Origin: Bordetella sp. 02P26C-1
Lineage (GTDB): Bacteria; Pseudomonadota; Gammaproteobacteria; Burkholderiales; Burkholderiaceae_B
Reading direction: 5' to 3'
Length of the DNA: 64,000 nucleotides
Assembly: GCF_009763255.1 (NCBI RefSeq)
Contig: NZ_WSJB01000004.1
Span: forward strand, 142,002 to 206,001
Part shown: positions 1 through 9,039 of the stretch, one piece after another
How the letters are laid out: every line of letters begins with the position of its first letter
Numbering within the stretch: the first letter of the stretch is position 1
Notes under the pieces: model-generated
Databases searched by the model: none
Seen by the model: the letters and a program-made list of their open reading frames with translations, nothing else
Told to the model about the DNA's origin: nothing
Program-made: the position numbers and the translations under genes

Positions 1-295
1 CGCGCGTGATGCCGGCATTATTGACCAAAATGTGAGGACCGCCTTCCGGGGCCTTGCTGAGCGTCTCGATCAACGCTTCGCTGGCTTGGGCGTCCGTCAC
101 ATCAAGGACCACGCCGCGGCCACCGAACGGCGCGAGCGCTTCGCTGATGGCTTGCGCGCCCGACTCGCTGGTCGCCGTACCCACGACGATAGCACCGCGT
201 TGCGCGAGTTCCAAGGCGATAGCCTTGCCGATCCCGCGCGTGGCGCCAGTGACGAGGGCCACTTTACCTTGCAGTTCTGCCAATTGTTTGTCCAT
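1..295 (-). CDS. fabG: 3-oxoacyl-ACP reductase FabG (N-terminal part; cut by window edge)
   Basis: Short-chain dehydrogenase that reduces 3-ketoacyl-ACP with NADPH in the first reduction of fatty-acid elongation, in the cytoplasm. Only the first 98 codons are here; the gene runs off the left edge. The glycine-rich cofactor motif TGATRGIG is at residues 16-23 after a first beta strand, and NNAG is at residues 92-95, both in the usual places. The start is an ATG at 295, 54 bases downstream of fabD on the same strand. The order fabH-fabD-fabG is the classic fab cluster, so acpP and fabF would be expected beyond the edge. The catalytic Ser-Tyr-Lys is outside the window. Confidence 0.95.
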   Translation of the reverse strand, partial: MDKQLAELQGKVALVTGATRGIGKAIALELAQRGAIVVGTATSESGAQAISEALAPFGGRGVVLDVTDAQASEALIETLSKAPEGGPHILVNNAGITR

Positions 296-349
296 GTCAG
301 TTTCCGTGTATGTGGCGATGTGCGTGCAATGCCGAGGCGTGCCCCGGCG

Positions 350-1279
350 TTACGACAGCGTCGCCAGCGCGGCTTCGAGAGAGGCCGGATCGGTAATCGA
401 CAGACCAACGAGTTCGCTGTCGATACGCTTGGTCAATCCGGCGAGGACTTTGCCCGGCCCGCATTCGACCACGTGGGTAACGCCTTGGGCTTTCATGGCC
501 TGCAGGGTTTCGACCCAACGAACCGGATGCCATGCCTGGCGCACCAAGGCGTCGCGGATGGCTTCGGGATCGGCGGGCGTGGCCACGTCAACGTTATTGA
601 TCACGGGCACTTGCGGAGCCGCGAGGGAGATCTTGGCGAGCGCATCGGCCAGCACATCGGCGGCCGGGCGCAGCAGGCTGGAATGGAACGGCGCGGACAC
701 CGGCAACGGCAGCGCGCGCTTGGCGCCGGCTGCCTTGGCGGCCTCACAGGCGCGCTCGACAGCGGCTTTGTGGCCGGCGATCACGACTTGCGCGGGCGCG
801 TTGAAGTTCACGGCTTCGACGACCTCGCCTTGCGCCGCCTCGGCGCACGCAGCGCGTACCGCATCGTCGCTCAGACCCAAGATCGCCGCCATGCCACCCG
901 TACCCACAGGCACCGCGGCCTGCATGGCATCGGCGCGCACGCGCACCAGGCGCACGGCGTCTTCGAGTGCCAGACTACCGGCAGCCGTCAGGGCGGAATA
1001 CTCGCCGAGGCTGTGACCGGCTACCAAGGCGGGCATCGGGCCGCCTGCGGCACGCCAGGCGGCGAACACCGCAACGCCGGCCGTCAGCATGGCGGGCTGA
1101 GTATTGGTGGTGAGGTTGAGCTGATCCGCGGGGCCCTGGGCGATCAGAGCGCCCAAATCCTGCCCCAACGCTTCACCCGCGCGCGCGACCACATCGGCCA
1201 CGGCGGCATTGCCGGCCCAGACATCGAGCATGCCGACCGACTGAGATCCCTGGCCGGGAAAGACAAACGCGATTTTCAT
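350..1279 (-). CDS. fabD: Malonyl-CoA:ACP transacylase FabD
   Basis: Moves the malonyl group from CoA to acyl carrier protein, supplying the extender for fatty-acid synthesis. The 309-residue protein has the family length. FPGQGSQ is at residues 7-13, the nucleophile motif GHSLGEYSA carries Ser90, and the catalytic His199 lies in SAPFHSS. It sits between fabH (91-base gap) and fabG (54-base gap) on the minus strand and is probably co-transcribed with them. Nothing in it is unusual. Confidence 0.97.
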   Translation of the reverse strand: MKIAFVFPGQGSQSVGMLDVWAGNAAVADVVARAGEALGQDLGALIAQGPADQLNLTTNTQPAMLTAGVAVFAAWRAAGGPMPALVAGHSLGEYSALTAAGSLALEDAVRLVRVRADAMQAAVPVGTGGMAAILGLSDDAVRAACAEAAQGEVVEAVNFNAPAQVVIAGHKAAVERACEAAKAAGAKRALPLPVSAPFHSSLLRPAADVLADALAKISLAAPQVPVINNVDVATPADPEAIRDALVRQAWHPVRWVETLQAMKAQGVTHVVECGPGKVLAGLTKRIDSELVGLSITDPASLEAALATLS

Positions 1280-1370
1280 GATAGAAGCATCAACTGATTT
1301 CAGATTGGGAGAATACCCGAGATCGTGTGGAGGCCCGTCACCGGCGCGAGCCAGCGGGCCCGCGCGACGG

Positions 1371-2357
1371 TCACATACGTGCCAACACCGAACCCCAAGT
1401 AAAGCCGCCGCCCACGCCCTGCATCAGGACGAGCTGGCCCGGCTGTACGCGCCCGTCGCGGCGCGCGGCGTCCAGCGCGAGCGGAACGCTTGCGGCAGAC
1501 GTGTTGGCGTGCGAATCCACAGTGATCACGACCTTTTCGGTCGGCACGTGCAGCTTGCGCGCCAGGAAATTCAAAATCCGGACATTCGCCTGATGTGGAA
1601 TGAGCCAGTCCACGTCAGAGACTTCGACGCCGGCCTCGGCGCAGACATCGCGCGCCGAACGGTCCAGCACGGTGACGGCTTGCTTGAAGACGGCCTGGCC
1701 GTCCATGCGCAGGAACGGATCGCCCACCACTGCGCCGTACGCCACATTGCCAGCCGCGCAGAGAATCTTGGTCTGCGAACCGTCGGCGTGCAGGTGCGCG
1801 GCCATGATGCCCGGCTCGTCGGAAGCCTTGAGCACAACAGCACCCGCACCGTCGCCAAACAATACGCAGGTGCTGCGATCGTTCCAGTCGAGGATGCTGG
1901 AGAAGACTTCGGCGCCGATCACCAGCGCGCAACGCGCCCGGCCAGCACGCACGAATGCGTCCGCGGTGCTCAGGGCATAGACAAAGCCGCTGCAAACCGC
2001 CTGCACATCGAACGCCGCGCCACCCTTGGCACCCAGATTGGCTTGCACCAGGCAAGCCGTGCTGGGAAACACAAAATCAGGCGTGGAAGTCGCAACGATA
2101 ATCAAGTCAACTTCGGAGGCGTCCACGCCCGCGTCGGCCAAGGCCCGACGCGCGGCTTCGGTCGCCAACTGGCTGGTGGTCACGCCACGTTCAGCCAGAT
2201 GACGTTGGCGTATCCCCGTGCGCTCGACGATCCATTCGTCGGACGTCGCGATATCGCGCGTCGCCAGTTCGGCGGCCAATTCGTCGTTGGAGACGACCCG
2301 CTCAGGCAAGAAACTACCGGAGCCAGCGATCTTGGCGTATGTCATTACCTTATCCAT
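1371..2357 (-). CDS. fabH: 3-oxoacyl-ACP synthase III FabH
   Basis: Condenses acetyl-CoA with malonyl-ACP to start fatty-acid chains. In the 328-residue form the catalytic triad is Cys122 (in AVCSGF), His255 (PHQAN) and Asn285 (HANTSAAS), as in thiolase-fold KASIII enzymes. The ATG at 2357 shares one base with the plsX stop (TGATG), which suggests translational coupling. A second ATG at 2345 gives an N-terminus ([10 protein letters not shown]) that matches most family members better and has AAGG just upstream, so the true start could be four codons downstream. A TTG at 2360 is also in frame but I consider it unlikely. Confidence 0.96.
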   Translation of the reverse strand: MDKVMTYAKIAGSGSFLPERVVSNDELAAELATRDIATSDEWIVERTGIRQRHLAERGVTTSQLATEAARRALADAGVDASEVDLIIVATSTPDFVFPSTACLVQANLGAKGGAAFDVQAVCSGFVYALSTADAFVRAGRARCALVIGAEVFSSILDWNDRSTCVLFGDGAGAVVLKASDEPGIMAAHLHADGSQTKILCAAGNVAYGAVVGDPFLRMDGQAVFKQAVTVLDRSARDVCAEAGVEVSDVDWLIPHQANVRILNFLARKLHVPTEKVVITVDSHANTSAASVPLALDAARRDGRVQPGQLVLMQGVGGGFTWGSVLARM

Positions 2358-3421
2358 CAAACGGTATTTCCAGCCGCGGCAGTCTCACCGGCTGCGGCAT
2401 CGCCCAGTTGTGAGCGCTGAGTGATCAGCACCACGGTCTGGGCAGTGCGTTCCAGCAGTTTACTCACGACGGCTTCGCGCGCGCGTTGCAGGGCAAAGCC
2501 ATACGCATACGCATCGGCCGAGCCATGGCTTTTGATCACCACACCGCGCAAACCGAGCAACGCGGCACCGTTATACCGGCGGTTATCGACGCGGCCGCGC
2601 AAACGGTTCAGCACCGGCTTGGCGATAGCGCCCGCCAGGAGCGTGATGATGTTGCGTTTGAATTCCTCGCGAATCATGCTCGAGAGCATTTTCGCCAGGC
2701 CTTCCACGGATTTGAGCACGACATTGCCGACAAAGCCGTCACACACCACGACATCGACGGTACCCTTGAAGATGTCGTTGCCCTCGACGTTGCCGTAAAA
2801 ATTCAGCGGACTGCGGCGCAGCAGCTCGGCCGCCTCTTTGACGACCTCGTTGCCTTTGATCACCTCTTCGCCAATATTCAACAAGCCCACTGAGGGGTTG
2901 TCGCGATGGTCCACCGCCTGCGTCAGCGCGGCGCCCATGATGGCGAACTGCAAGAGGTGTTCTGCCGTGCAATCGACGTTCGCCCCCAAATCCAGCACGG
3001 TGGTGGCCCGCCCGGTCTGATTGGGAATCGACGTGGCAATGGCCGGACGATCGATGCCATCCAGCGTCTTGAGCACGTAACGCGAAATCGCCATCCACGC
3101 GCCGGTATTGCCAGCGGACACGCAGGCGTCGGCCCGCCCATCCTTGACGGCTTGAGCCGCCAGGCGCATGGACGAATCTTTTTTACGACGCAAAGCCACC
3201 TCGACCGGGTCGTCCATGGTGACGACCTCGGAGGCAGGGACGATTTCCAGGCGATCGCGCGGAACGGACTGATGTTCTTTCAGAGCCGTTTCGATAGCGT
3301 CAGGCAGCCCGACCAGCAACAAGTGGGTATCGGGAAACTGCCGGGCGAATTCGATCGCAGCCGGTATCGTGACGGGCAGACCGAAGTCGCCGCCCATGCA
3401 GTCAATAGCGATGCGTATCAC
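2357..3421 (-). CDS. plsX: Phosphate acyltransferase PlsX
   Basis: Makes acyl-phosphate from acyl-ACP, feeding PlsY at the first step of phospholipid synthesis; a peripheral membrane enzyme. The 354 residues match the family length. The N-terminus DCMGGDFG and the later stretch [13 protein letters not shown] are family hallmarks. The start codon is GTG at 3421, chosen because the family begins with MIRIAxDCMGGD and no suitable ATG lies upstream. It follows rpmF by 46 bases and overlaps fabH by one base, the usual rpmF-plsX-fabH-fabD order. Confidence 0.96.
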   Translation of the reverse strand: MIRIAIDCMGGDFGLPVTIPAAIEFARQFPDTHLLLVGLPDAIETALKEHQSVPRDRLEIVPASEVVTMDDPVEVALRRKKDSSMRLAAQAVKDGRADACVSAGNTGAWMAISRYVLKTLDGIDRPAIATSIPNQTGRATTVLDLGANVDCTAEHLLQFAIMGAALTQAVDHRDNPSVGLLNIGEEVIKGNEVVKEAAELLRRSPLNFYGNVEGNDIFKGTVDVVVCDGFVGNVVLKSVEGLAKMLSSMIREEFKRNIITLLAGAIAKPVLNRLRGRVDNRRYNGAALLGLRGVVIKSHGSADAYAYGFALQRAREAVVSKLLERTAQTVVLITQRSQLGDAAAGETAAAGNTV

Positions 3422-3467
3422 AGTTGCAGATCAGCTGCTGCCGTGAGAAAAAGCGCTTTGCAGCAGC

Positions 3468-3650
3468 TTATTCGTCAGCTTTGGTCTTCAGGACCTTGCG
3501 GCCACGGTAGAAGCCGTTGGGGCTGATGTGGTGACGCAGATGCGTTTCGCCCGTGGTGGGTTCGATCGCGGTCGGCGGGTTGACCAGAAAATCGTGCGAG
3601 CGGTGCATGCCACGCTTGGACGGGGATTTTTTGTTTTGTTGAACAGCCAT
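3468..3650 (-). CDS. rpmF: 50S ribosomal protein L32
   Basis: Small zinc-ribbon-type protein of the large ribosomal subunit. The 60 residues begin [20 protein letters not shown], typical for L32. The zinc cysteines found in many L32 proteins are absent, which is common for the C-minus form in proteobacteria. AGGAG lies 6-7 bases before the ATG. It is between yceD (52-base gap) and plsX, the conserved location that couples ribosome supply with lipid synthesis. Confidence 0.97.
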   Translation of the reverse strand: MAVQQNKKSPSKRGMHRSHDFLVNPPTAIEPTTGETHLRHHISPNGFYRGRKVLKTKADE

Positions 3651-3702
3651 GATGACTCCTAGAAACGGGGCGCATTGTACGCGATGCGCGCCCGATGTTG
3701 AT

Positions 3703-4320
3703 CTAATCTTTACGCTTTAGTTGTTCGAGCACCGCGAACGGCGACGGACGCTGGGTGGCAGACGCTTGCTGCGCGTCGCCGTCTTCGGCCTGCGCGCCCG
3801 GGCATACGAGATGCTTGGGCACGAATGGAATGCTCAAAATGAGCTCATCTTCAACCTGGGCCAACAGGTCAAATCGATGCGAACCCACGACCTTTTCAGG
3901 TAGCGAATCCACAACATCCGGATCTTGCGTATCCATAGACAGATCGTCGTCGAGCTCATCCTCGGACTTGACCAACTGCAATACTGTCGAAGAATCTACG
4001 TCGAATACAAAGGGATCGTTGCAACGCTGGCAAATTAGGACCGGATGCGCCTCGACGTGCAGATGCAACAGCGGCTGATCGGCAGCAATGCTCGACCCGA
4101 CCACGCCCTTGCCCATCTCGCCACGCACGGACCATCGCACCAGGCCCGCATCGCCCTGGGGCTGCTCGGGCAAACCCTCGATAGCGCGCGTCATGCGCGA
4201 CAGCGGCACCTCGCCCTGCAGAGAACCACCCTGTCTGGCCAGCGCGAATGCATCGACTACGGTAGCCGCCGACACGGACCCGTGCGGCTTTGCCGCGCCT
4301 GCCCGTTGATTGTCACTCAT
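3703..4320 (-). CDS. YceD family (DUF177) 23S rRNA accumulation protein
   Basis: Conserved companion of rpmF. In E. coli, YceD is needed for normal 23S rRNA accumulation; the biochemistry is unclear. The 205-residue protein has the family zinc-binding-like pair CQRC (in HPVLICQRC) and a later single Cys in HLVCPG, with an acidic stretch between them. I placed the start at 4320 (MSDNQRAG) because ACGGAG lies just upstream. The open frame runs a further 36 codons with no homology-like sequence and a promoter is more likely there. It is the first gene of the yceD-rpmF-plsX-fabHDG operon. Confidence 0.9.
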   Translation of the reverse strand: MSDNQRAGAAKPHGSVSAATVVDAFALARQGGSLQGEVPLSRMTRAIEGLPEQPQGDAGLVRWSVRGEMGKGVVGSSIAADQPLLHLHVEAHPVLICQRCNDPFVFDVDSSTVLQLVKSEDELDDDLSMDTQDPDVVDSLPEKVVGSHRFDLLAQVEDELILSIPFVPKHLVCPGAQAEDGDAQQASATQRPSPFAVLEQLKRKD

Positions 4321-4510
4321 GCGAACTCCGTAAACTTTGTTAGTCCCGAACCGCCGACCTTTCCGTCGAGGATCTGCCAAACTTTTCGGCGATACGACTC
4401 GTAGACAGAAAATCAGCGGGTTTAGCATTTACCGGCACGACACCCGGTCGCACCCGGCATCATAGCCGCTGCGCGACCATCCTGCGTGACACCAAAATCC
4501 TCGGGCGCCG

Positions 4511-4539
4511 TGCAAAAATCCCGCAAAACGTTAGATAAT
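4511..4539 (+). promoter_or_regulatory. Possible sigma-70 promoter of maf
   Basis: TGCAAA at 4511-4516 and GATAAT at 4534-4539 are separated by 17 bases and lie about 30 bases before the maf start, in the divergent gap between yceD and maf. The -35 match is poor, so this is only a candidate. Confidence 0.3.
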
Positions 4540-4571
4540 ACCGTGACTTACGCCTAACCGTCAAACAACGC

Positions 4572-5186
4572 ATGCCTAATTTACCACCCCGCCTGATCCT
4601 GGCTTCGAGCTCTCCCTACCGTCGCGAATTGCTGGCGCGCCTGCGCCTGCCCTTTGAGGCCATTTCGCCGGATGTGGACGAAACACCACAGGATGGCGAA
4701 ACCCCGGCCGCGCTGGCGCTGCGACTGTCGGTCGCCAAAGCCATGGCAATCGCGACGAAACACCCCGGCTGCGTCGTGATCGGCTCCGATCAGGTGGCTA
4801 CCATCGATGGCCAACCGATTGGCAAACCCGGCGATTTTGCCCGCGCCCAGGCGCAGCTGCGCATGCTGGCGGGGCAAACCGTGGAATTCCACAGCGCACT
4901 CGCCGTGACCGATGGACAACGCGTCGAGAAAACGGACGTAGTGACGCTGTGCCGTTTCCGCCCGCTGTCGGACGCCGCCATAGACGCTTATCTGCGCGCC
5001 GAGGCGCCGTTTGACACGGCCGGCAGCGCCAAGGCGGAGAGCCTGGGTATCGCGTTGATGGAGTCCATCCGTAGCGACGATCCGACCGCCATTATCGGCC
5101 TGCCATTGATCGCGTTGACCGGCATGCTGGCCACCTTTGGACTGGATCCTTTGACTCATGCTTCGCCGTTGGAAAACGCGGCATGA
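4572..5186 (+). CDS. maf: Maf-like nucleotide pyrophosphatase (YceF type)
   Basis: House-cleaning nucleotide pyrophosphatase. The YceF subgroup acts on 7-methyl-GTP, related Maf proteins on dTTP/UTP. The 204-residue protein starts with LILASSSPYRRELL (family motif SSSxxRxxLL), followed by GSDQV and the conserved region FDTAGSAKAESLG. It is divergent from yceD-rpmF, as in many beta- and gammaproteobacteria, which supports the YceF assignment. The stop overlaps the next start by ATGA (5183-5186). The substrate is inferred from subgroup and context only. Confidence 0.92.
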   Translation: MPNLPPRLILASSSPYRRELLARLRLPFEAISPDVDETPQDGETPAALALRLSVAKAMAIATKHPGCVVIGSDQVATIDGQPIGKPGDFARAQAQLRMLAGQTVEFHSALAVTDGQRVEKTDVVTLCRFRPLSDAAIDAYLRAEAPFDTAGSAKAESLGIALMESIRSDDPTAIIGLPLIALTGMLATFGLDPLTHASPLENAA

Positions 5187-5899
5187 GCGGCGTGCTACAC
5201 CTTATCCCGGTAGGCCTGGGCACCGCCTCGCCCGAGCGCTGGCTGCCCTCGGATGCGCGCGCGCTGGCGGGCGGCCTGGACACGTATATTGCCGAGAACG
5301 CCAAGACGGCCCGCGCTTTTTTGAAGCAGATCGGCACAGTCCGCCCCCTGCAGGAAATCACCATCCATACCCTGACGCCCAAAACCAACGCAGGCGAGAT
5401 TCAGCAGTGGCTGGCGCCGGTGCGAGACGGCAAGGAAATTGGGTTGGTTTCCGAGGCCGGTTGCCCGGCCGTCGCGGACCCTGGCGCCACGGTGGTGGCC
5501 GCCGCTCACCGGATGGGCATTATCGTGCGCCCGTGGGTCGGGCCATCGTCGATTCTACTGGGATTGATGGCCAGCGGCCTGGATGGCCAGCGCTTTGCCT
5601 TTCATGGCTACGCCCCGGTGGACCCGGCCGAGCGGGCCAAGCAGCTGCGCGCGTGGGAGCAGCATTCCGCGCGCCATCATCAGACGCAGCTGCTGATCGA
5701 AACGCCTTATCGCAATGCGGCGATGTTCGCCACACTGTTGTCGAGCCTGCGGCCCGACACGCGGCTGTGCGTTGCCCGTTCCCTGACCACGGACGAGGAA
5801 TGGGTACGCACGTACAGCATCGCGGAATGGAAAAAGCAGCCCGCGCCGGATCTGGACAAGCAGCCGACACTATTTCTTTATCTCGCCCAGCGCGCGTGA
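5183..5899 (+). CDS. RsmI-like SAM-dependent (tetrapyrrole-methylase fold) methyltransferase
   Basis: Paralogue of RsmI, the 16S rRNA C1402 2'-O-methyltransferase. It has LIPVGLGT near the N-terminus, SEAGCPAVADPG around residues 90-101 and GPSSILLGLMASGL, the RsmI signature blocks. At 238 residues it lacks the extra C-terminal domain of full RsmI (about 280 residues). This shorter form commonly accompanies maf in betaproteobacteria. It is translationally coupled to maf by ATGA. Its target is not certain; an RNA 2'-O-methylation is likely. Confidence 0.85.
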   Translation: MSGVLHLIPVGLGTASPERWLPSDARALAGGLDTYIAENAKTARAFLKQIGTVRPLQEITIHTLTPKTNAGEIQQWLAPVRDGKEIGLVSEAGCPAVADPGATVVAAAHRMGIIVRPWVGPSSILLGLMASGLDGQRFAFHGYAPVDPAERAKQLRAWEQHSARHHQTQLLIETPYRNAAMFATLLSSLRPDTRLCVARSLTTDEEWVRTYSIAEWKKQPAPDLDKQPTLFLYLAQRA

Positions 5900-5906
5900 C
5901 GGCAAT

Positions 5907-6731
5907 ATGACTCAAACCTTATTAAGGTGGCCCGCCCTGCTGTGCGCGTCACTGACGCTCGCTCTGGCCGGCTGCGCCGCGCCGCGCGCGCCGACCTCGC
6001 TGCGAATCGATGACTCGATCCGCGCCGTCAGCCAGGACAGTCGGGTGCGCTACATCGTGCTGCATTACACCTCGGCCAACAACGAGGTATCGCTCAGGCT
6101 GCTGTCTCAGGGCAACGTCAGTTCGCACTACCTGATCACCGATACGCCGCGTCCTCAGGTGTATCGATTGGTGGATGAATCGCGCACGGCGTGGCATGCG
6201 GGAGAGAGCCGCTGGTTCAAGCAGGTGTCGGTGAATCCGGTCTCGATCGGCATCGAGCTGGTCAACCAGGGCCGCACCGATCTGCCGCAGGGCCAAGCCA
6301 CGTGGGAGCCTTACAGCGAAAATCAGATTCAAGCGTTGATCTTGCTGCTCAAGGATCTGATCGCCCGCCATGGCGTAAAGCCGGAAAATATCGTCGGCCA
6401 TAGTGATATTGCGCCCCAACGCAAGACGGATCCGGGACCGTTATTTCCCTGGAAACGACTCGCGCAGGCAGGGATCGGCCGCTGGTATGACGAGGCGCGG
6501 GCGGCGACGTACTGGGTCAGTCTGCAACAGCAAGGCGTGCCGGACATCGCCTGGTTCCAGCGGCAGCTGGAGCTGCTGGGCTATGCCTGCCCGCAGACCG
6601 GAAAGCTGGACCGCGAAACCAAAAACGTGCTGGCGGCATTCCAGATGCACTACCGCCCCCACGACTACCAAGGCAAGCCCGACGCGGAAACCGCCGCGAT
6701 CATGATGGCGCTACTTGAACCGCGCAACTAA
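5907..6731 (+). CDS. N-acetylmuramoyl-L-alanine amidase, AmiD-like lipoprotein
   Basis: Cleaves the amide bond between N-acetylmuramic acid and the stem peptide. The signal peptide ends in the lipobox LAGC with Cys23, so it is probably an outer-membrane lipoprotein facing the periplasm. The Amidase_2 domain covers about residues 45-185 with predicted zinc ligands His53, His165 (VGHSD) and Asp175. A peptidoglycan-binding helical domain follows at about 205-270 (LGYACPQTGKLDRETKNVL). This matches E. coli AmiD in order and size (274 residues). The last 21 bases overlap the end of convergent msrQ. Confidence 0.92.
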   Translation: MTQTLLRWPALLCASLTLALAGCAAPRAPTSLRIDDSIRAVSQDSRVRYIVLHYTSANNEVSLRLLSQGNVSSHYLITDTPRPQVYRLVDESRTAWHAGESRWFKQVSVNPVSIGIELVNQGRTDLPQGQATWEPYSENQIQALILLLKDLIARHGVKPENIVGHSDIAPQRKTDPGPLFPWKRLAQAGIGRWYDEARAATYWVSLQQQGVPDIAWFQRQLELLGYACPQTGKLDRETKNVLAAFQMHYRPHDYQGKPDAETAAIMMALLEPRN

Positions 6732-7307
6732 GCGCCAGCCAAGCAACAGGGCAAGCACGGCACCGTAAATGAGCGGCTGCTCAAAGTCGTTCTTGCCCGC
6801 CTTGTGCCACCACAGATGCACGATCGCCAGTACGCCTAACAGATAGATCAGCCGGTGCAGGGTCTGCCAGCGCTTGCCCAGCCGGCGCATGGCCCCTTGC
6901 GTCGAGGTAAGCGCCAGCGCCGTCATGCAGATAAACGCCACGAAGCCGGCCGTGATGAACGGTCTTTCCCACACATCCTGGATCATGGCCGAAATATCCA
7001 ACCCCCTATCCCACCAGACCCACGCAATCACGTGCAAAAGCGCGTAAAAGAACGCAAATAACCCACATGCGCGCCGCAGCCGCACCAACGCGGGCTGGTG
7101 CAGGATCCGGCGCAGCGGCGTAATGGCCAGGGTGACCAACAGGCAGACTAGCGCCCAGGTGCCCGAAGATCGGGTCAGGAACTCAATCGGATTCGCCGTC
7201 AGGGCGTCATGCCAGCCCAGCCAAATCCATCGCGCCAGCGGAAACAGCCCGGCTGCGAACAAGACGGGCTTATAGCGCGCGACCGTCTGCGCTGACCATT
7301 GCTTCAT
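6711..7307 (-). CDS. msrQ: Haem-binding membrane subunit MsrQ of the methionine sulfoxide reductase
   Basis: Membrane cytochrome b-type protein that passes electrons from the quinone pool to periplasmic MsrP. The 198-residue protein starting MKQWSAQT has about six membrane segments, with histidines in LHVIAWVWW and the WQTLHRLIYLLGVLAIVHLWW block that are expected to bind haem. The open frame extends 55 codons upstream but overlaps msrP and lacks homology there, so the start at 7307 is preferred, 13 bases after the msrP stop. Its 3' end overlaps the convergent amidase gene by 21 bases. Confidence 0.94.
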   Translation of the reverse strand: MKQWSAQTVARYKPVLFAAGLFPLARWIWLGWHDALTANPIEFLTRSSGTWALVCLLVTLAITPLRRILHQPALVRLRRACGLFAFFYALLHVIAWVWWDRGLDISAMIQDVWERPFITAGFVAFICMTALALTSTQGAMRRLGKRWQTLHRLIYLLGVLAIVHLWWHKAGKNDFEQPLIYGAVLALLLGWRLVARFK

Positions 7308-7320
7308 GGGCGTGCCTGCC

Positions 7321-8286
7321 TCAATAATTGGCACGCAAGTCCATCCCCTGATAGAGGGATGCCACCTGATCGCCGTAGCCATTGAATAACAGTGTCTTGC
7401 GCTTGGGCGTGAAAAAACCGCCCTCCCCGATGCGTCGCTCGGTCGCCTGACTCCAACGAGGATGGGGAACATCGGGGTTCACGTTGGCGTAAAACCCGTA
7501 TTCACTGGGCGCGGCCTGCATCCAGGAGCTGGTGGGCTGCTGCTCGACCAGACGGATGCGCACCAAGGACTTGGCGGATTTGAAGCCATACTTCCAAGGC
7601 ACGGCCAGACGCAGCGGCGCGCCATTCTGATTGGGCAAGACTTTCCCATATAAGCCGAACACCAGCATGGTCAATGGGTGCATGGCCTCGTCCAGACGTA
7701 GCGCTTCGACGTAAGGCCAATCTAGCACCGGATAACGCAGGCGCGGCATATTGTCCTTTTGCACCACGGTGGTGAATTCCACATATTTCGCGTTGCCCGT
7801 GGGCTCGACCTGTTTGAGCAGGTTCGCCAGTGAATAGCCGACCCACGGAATCACCATCGACCATCCCTCGACACAGCGCAGGCGATAGACGCGCTCTTCT
7901 AGCGGAGCGAGCTTGAGCAGCGTATCGATGTCGAATGTCTTGGGCTGCACGACTTCGCCTTCGACCGACACGGTCCACGGGCGAGTCTGCAATTTTTCGG
8001 CGTAACGAGCGGGCTGATCTTTGTCGACCCCGAACTCGTAGTAGTTGTTATAGGAGGTGATGTCCTTCAATTCGGTCGGCTTGTCCATGACCGAATACGC
8101 CCCATTTGGCTTGGCGGGTAAGGCATCGGGGGCTTGCGCGAACGCCTGGCGATTCGCCCAGGATGACAGGCCGGCCGCCGCGGCGATCGTGGCGGCGCGC
8201 GCCATCCATTCCCGACGCGACTGCCAGACGGCTTCCGGCGTGATTTCGGACGACAAAGGGTCGTGACCCGGTTTGCGTATCAACAT
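7321..8286 (-). CDS. msrP: Periplasmic methionine sulfoxide reductase, molybdopterin subunit MsrP
   Basis: Reduces methionine sulfoxide in periplasmic proteins damaged by oxidants or hypochlorite. The 321-residue precursor has a twin-arginine signal (RR at 24-25, then a hydrophobic Ala-rich stretch and an Ala-Phe-Ala cleavage region near residue 50). The molybdenum-binding Cys138 is in [13 protein letters not shown] precedes the ATG. It is followed closely by msrQ, the standard msrPQ operon. It depends on molybdopterin cofactor and Tat export, whose genes are not in this window. Confidence 0.96.
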   Translation of the reverse strand: MLIRKPGHDPLSSEITPEAVWQSRREWMARAATIAAAAGLSSWANRQAFAQAPDALPAKPNGAYSVMDKPTELKDITSYNNYYEFGVDKDQPARYAEKLQTRPWTVSVEGEVVQPKTFDIDTLLKLAPLEERVYRLRCVEGWSMVIPWVGYSLANLLKQVEPTGNAKYVEFTTVVQKDNMPRLRYPVLDWPYVEALRLDEAMHPLTMLVFGLYGKVLPNQNGAPLRLAVPWKYGFKSAKSLVRIRLVEQQPTSSWMQAAPSEYGFYANVNPDVPHPRWSQATERRIGEGGFFTPKRKTLLFNGYGDQVASLYQGMDLRANY

Positions 8287-8377
8287 GACCTGCTCTCCTG
8301 AGGCGCGCCCAAGCGCTGCCTGTTATGGATAAACAACTGCCAGTGATCGCGGCCGGGCGGGCCAGGAAATCGGGAGT

Positions 8378-9037
8378 TCAGCCGCCCACGCGAGGCAACA
8401 ACCACTCCCGCAGAGCCGGCACATCGTCCACGACGGCCTGTGGCACGCACTCCAGCAGTTCCTTGGGACTGTGAGCGCCATAGGTGACGCCCAGGCCGTG
8501 CACACCGGCATTGGTCGCCATATTCAAGTCGTGCGAGGTGTCGCCCACCATGATCACGTGCTCGGGTTCGACATCTAATTCGGCCATGAGTTCTTGCAAC
8601 ATGGCGGGATGAGGTTTAGAAAATGTTTCGTCGGCGGTTCGTGTCGCGTCGAACACATTGCGCAGACCGGTGGCGGCCAGGACACGATTCAGCCCTACCC
8701 GGCTCTTGCCTGTCGCGACCGCCAGCCGCACGTTCTTGGCTGCCAATTCGCCCAACAGCGGCTGGATGCCGTCAAAAAGCTGCAAATCAGGGTCACGCAG
8801 CAAATAATGCGTCCGATAACGCTCGAGAAAACGTGGCAGCATGGCCTGGGTGAGCTGGGGCACGGCGCGGCGCAAAGCGCTTTCCAGCGACAAACCGATG
8901 ACCCAGCTGGCCTCGGAGGCGGAAGGCACGGGCAATTCCAGATCGCGACAGGCGCCTTGAATGGCCGAGACGATGCCGTGGGTGGAATCCATCAGCGTTC
9001 CGTCCCAATCGAACACCACCAGCGAGTACGACGACAT
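8378..9037 (-). CDS. HAD-family phosphatase (phosphoglycolate phosphatase-like)
   Basis: Haloacid-dehalogenase hydrolase of 219 residues. Motif I is FDWDGTLMD with Asp10 and Asp12, motif II is VATGKSR, and motif III/IV is KPHPAM...MVGDTSHD. The cap domain lies between motifs I and II (subfamily C1). It starts two bases after the rluC stop, so the two are co-transcribed. This pairing is frequent in betaproteobacteria, but the substrate is not known; phosphoglycolate or another small phosphate ester is possible. Confidence 0.88.
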   Translation of the reverse strand: MSSYSLVVFDWDGTLMDSTHGIVSAIQGACRDLELPVPSASEASWVIGLSLESALRRAVPQLTQAMLPRFLERYRTHYLLRDPDLQLFDGIQPLLGELAAKNVRLAVATGKSRVGLNRVLAATGLRNVFDATRTADETFSKPHPAMLQELMAELDVEPEHVIMVGDTSHDLNMATNAGVHGLGVTYGAHSPKELLECVPQAVVDDVPALREWLLPRVGG

Positions 9038-9039
9038 AA

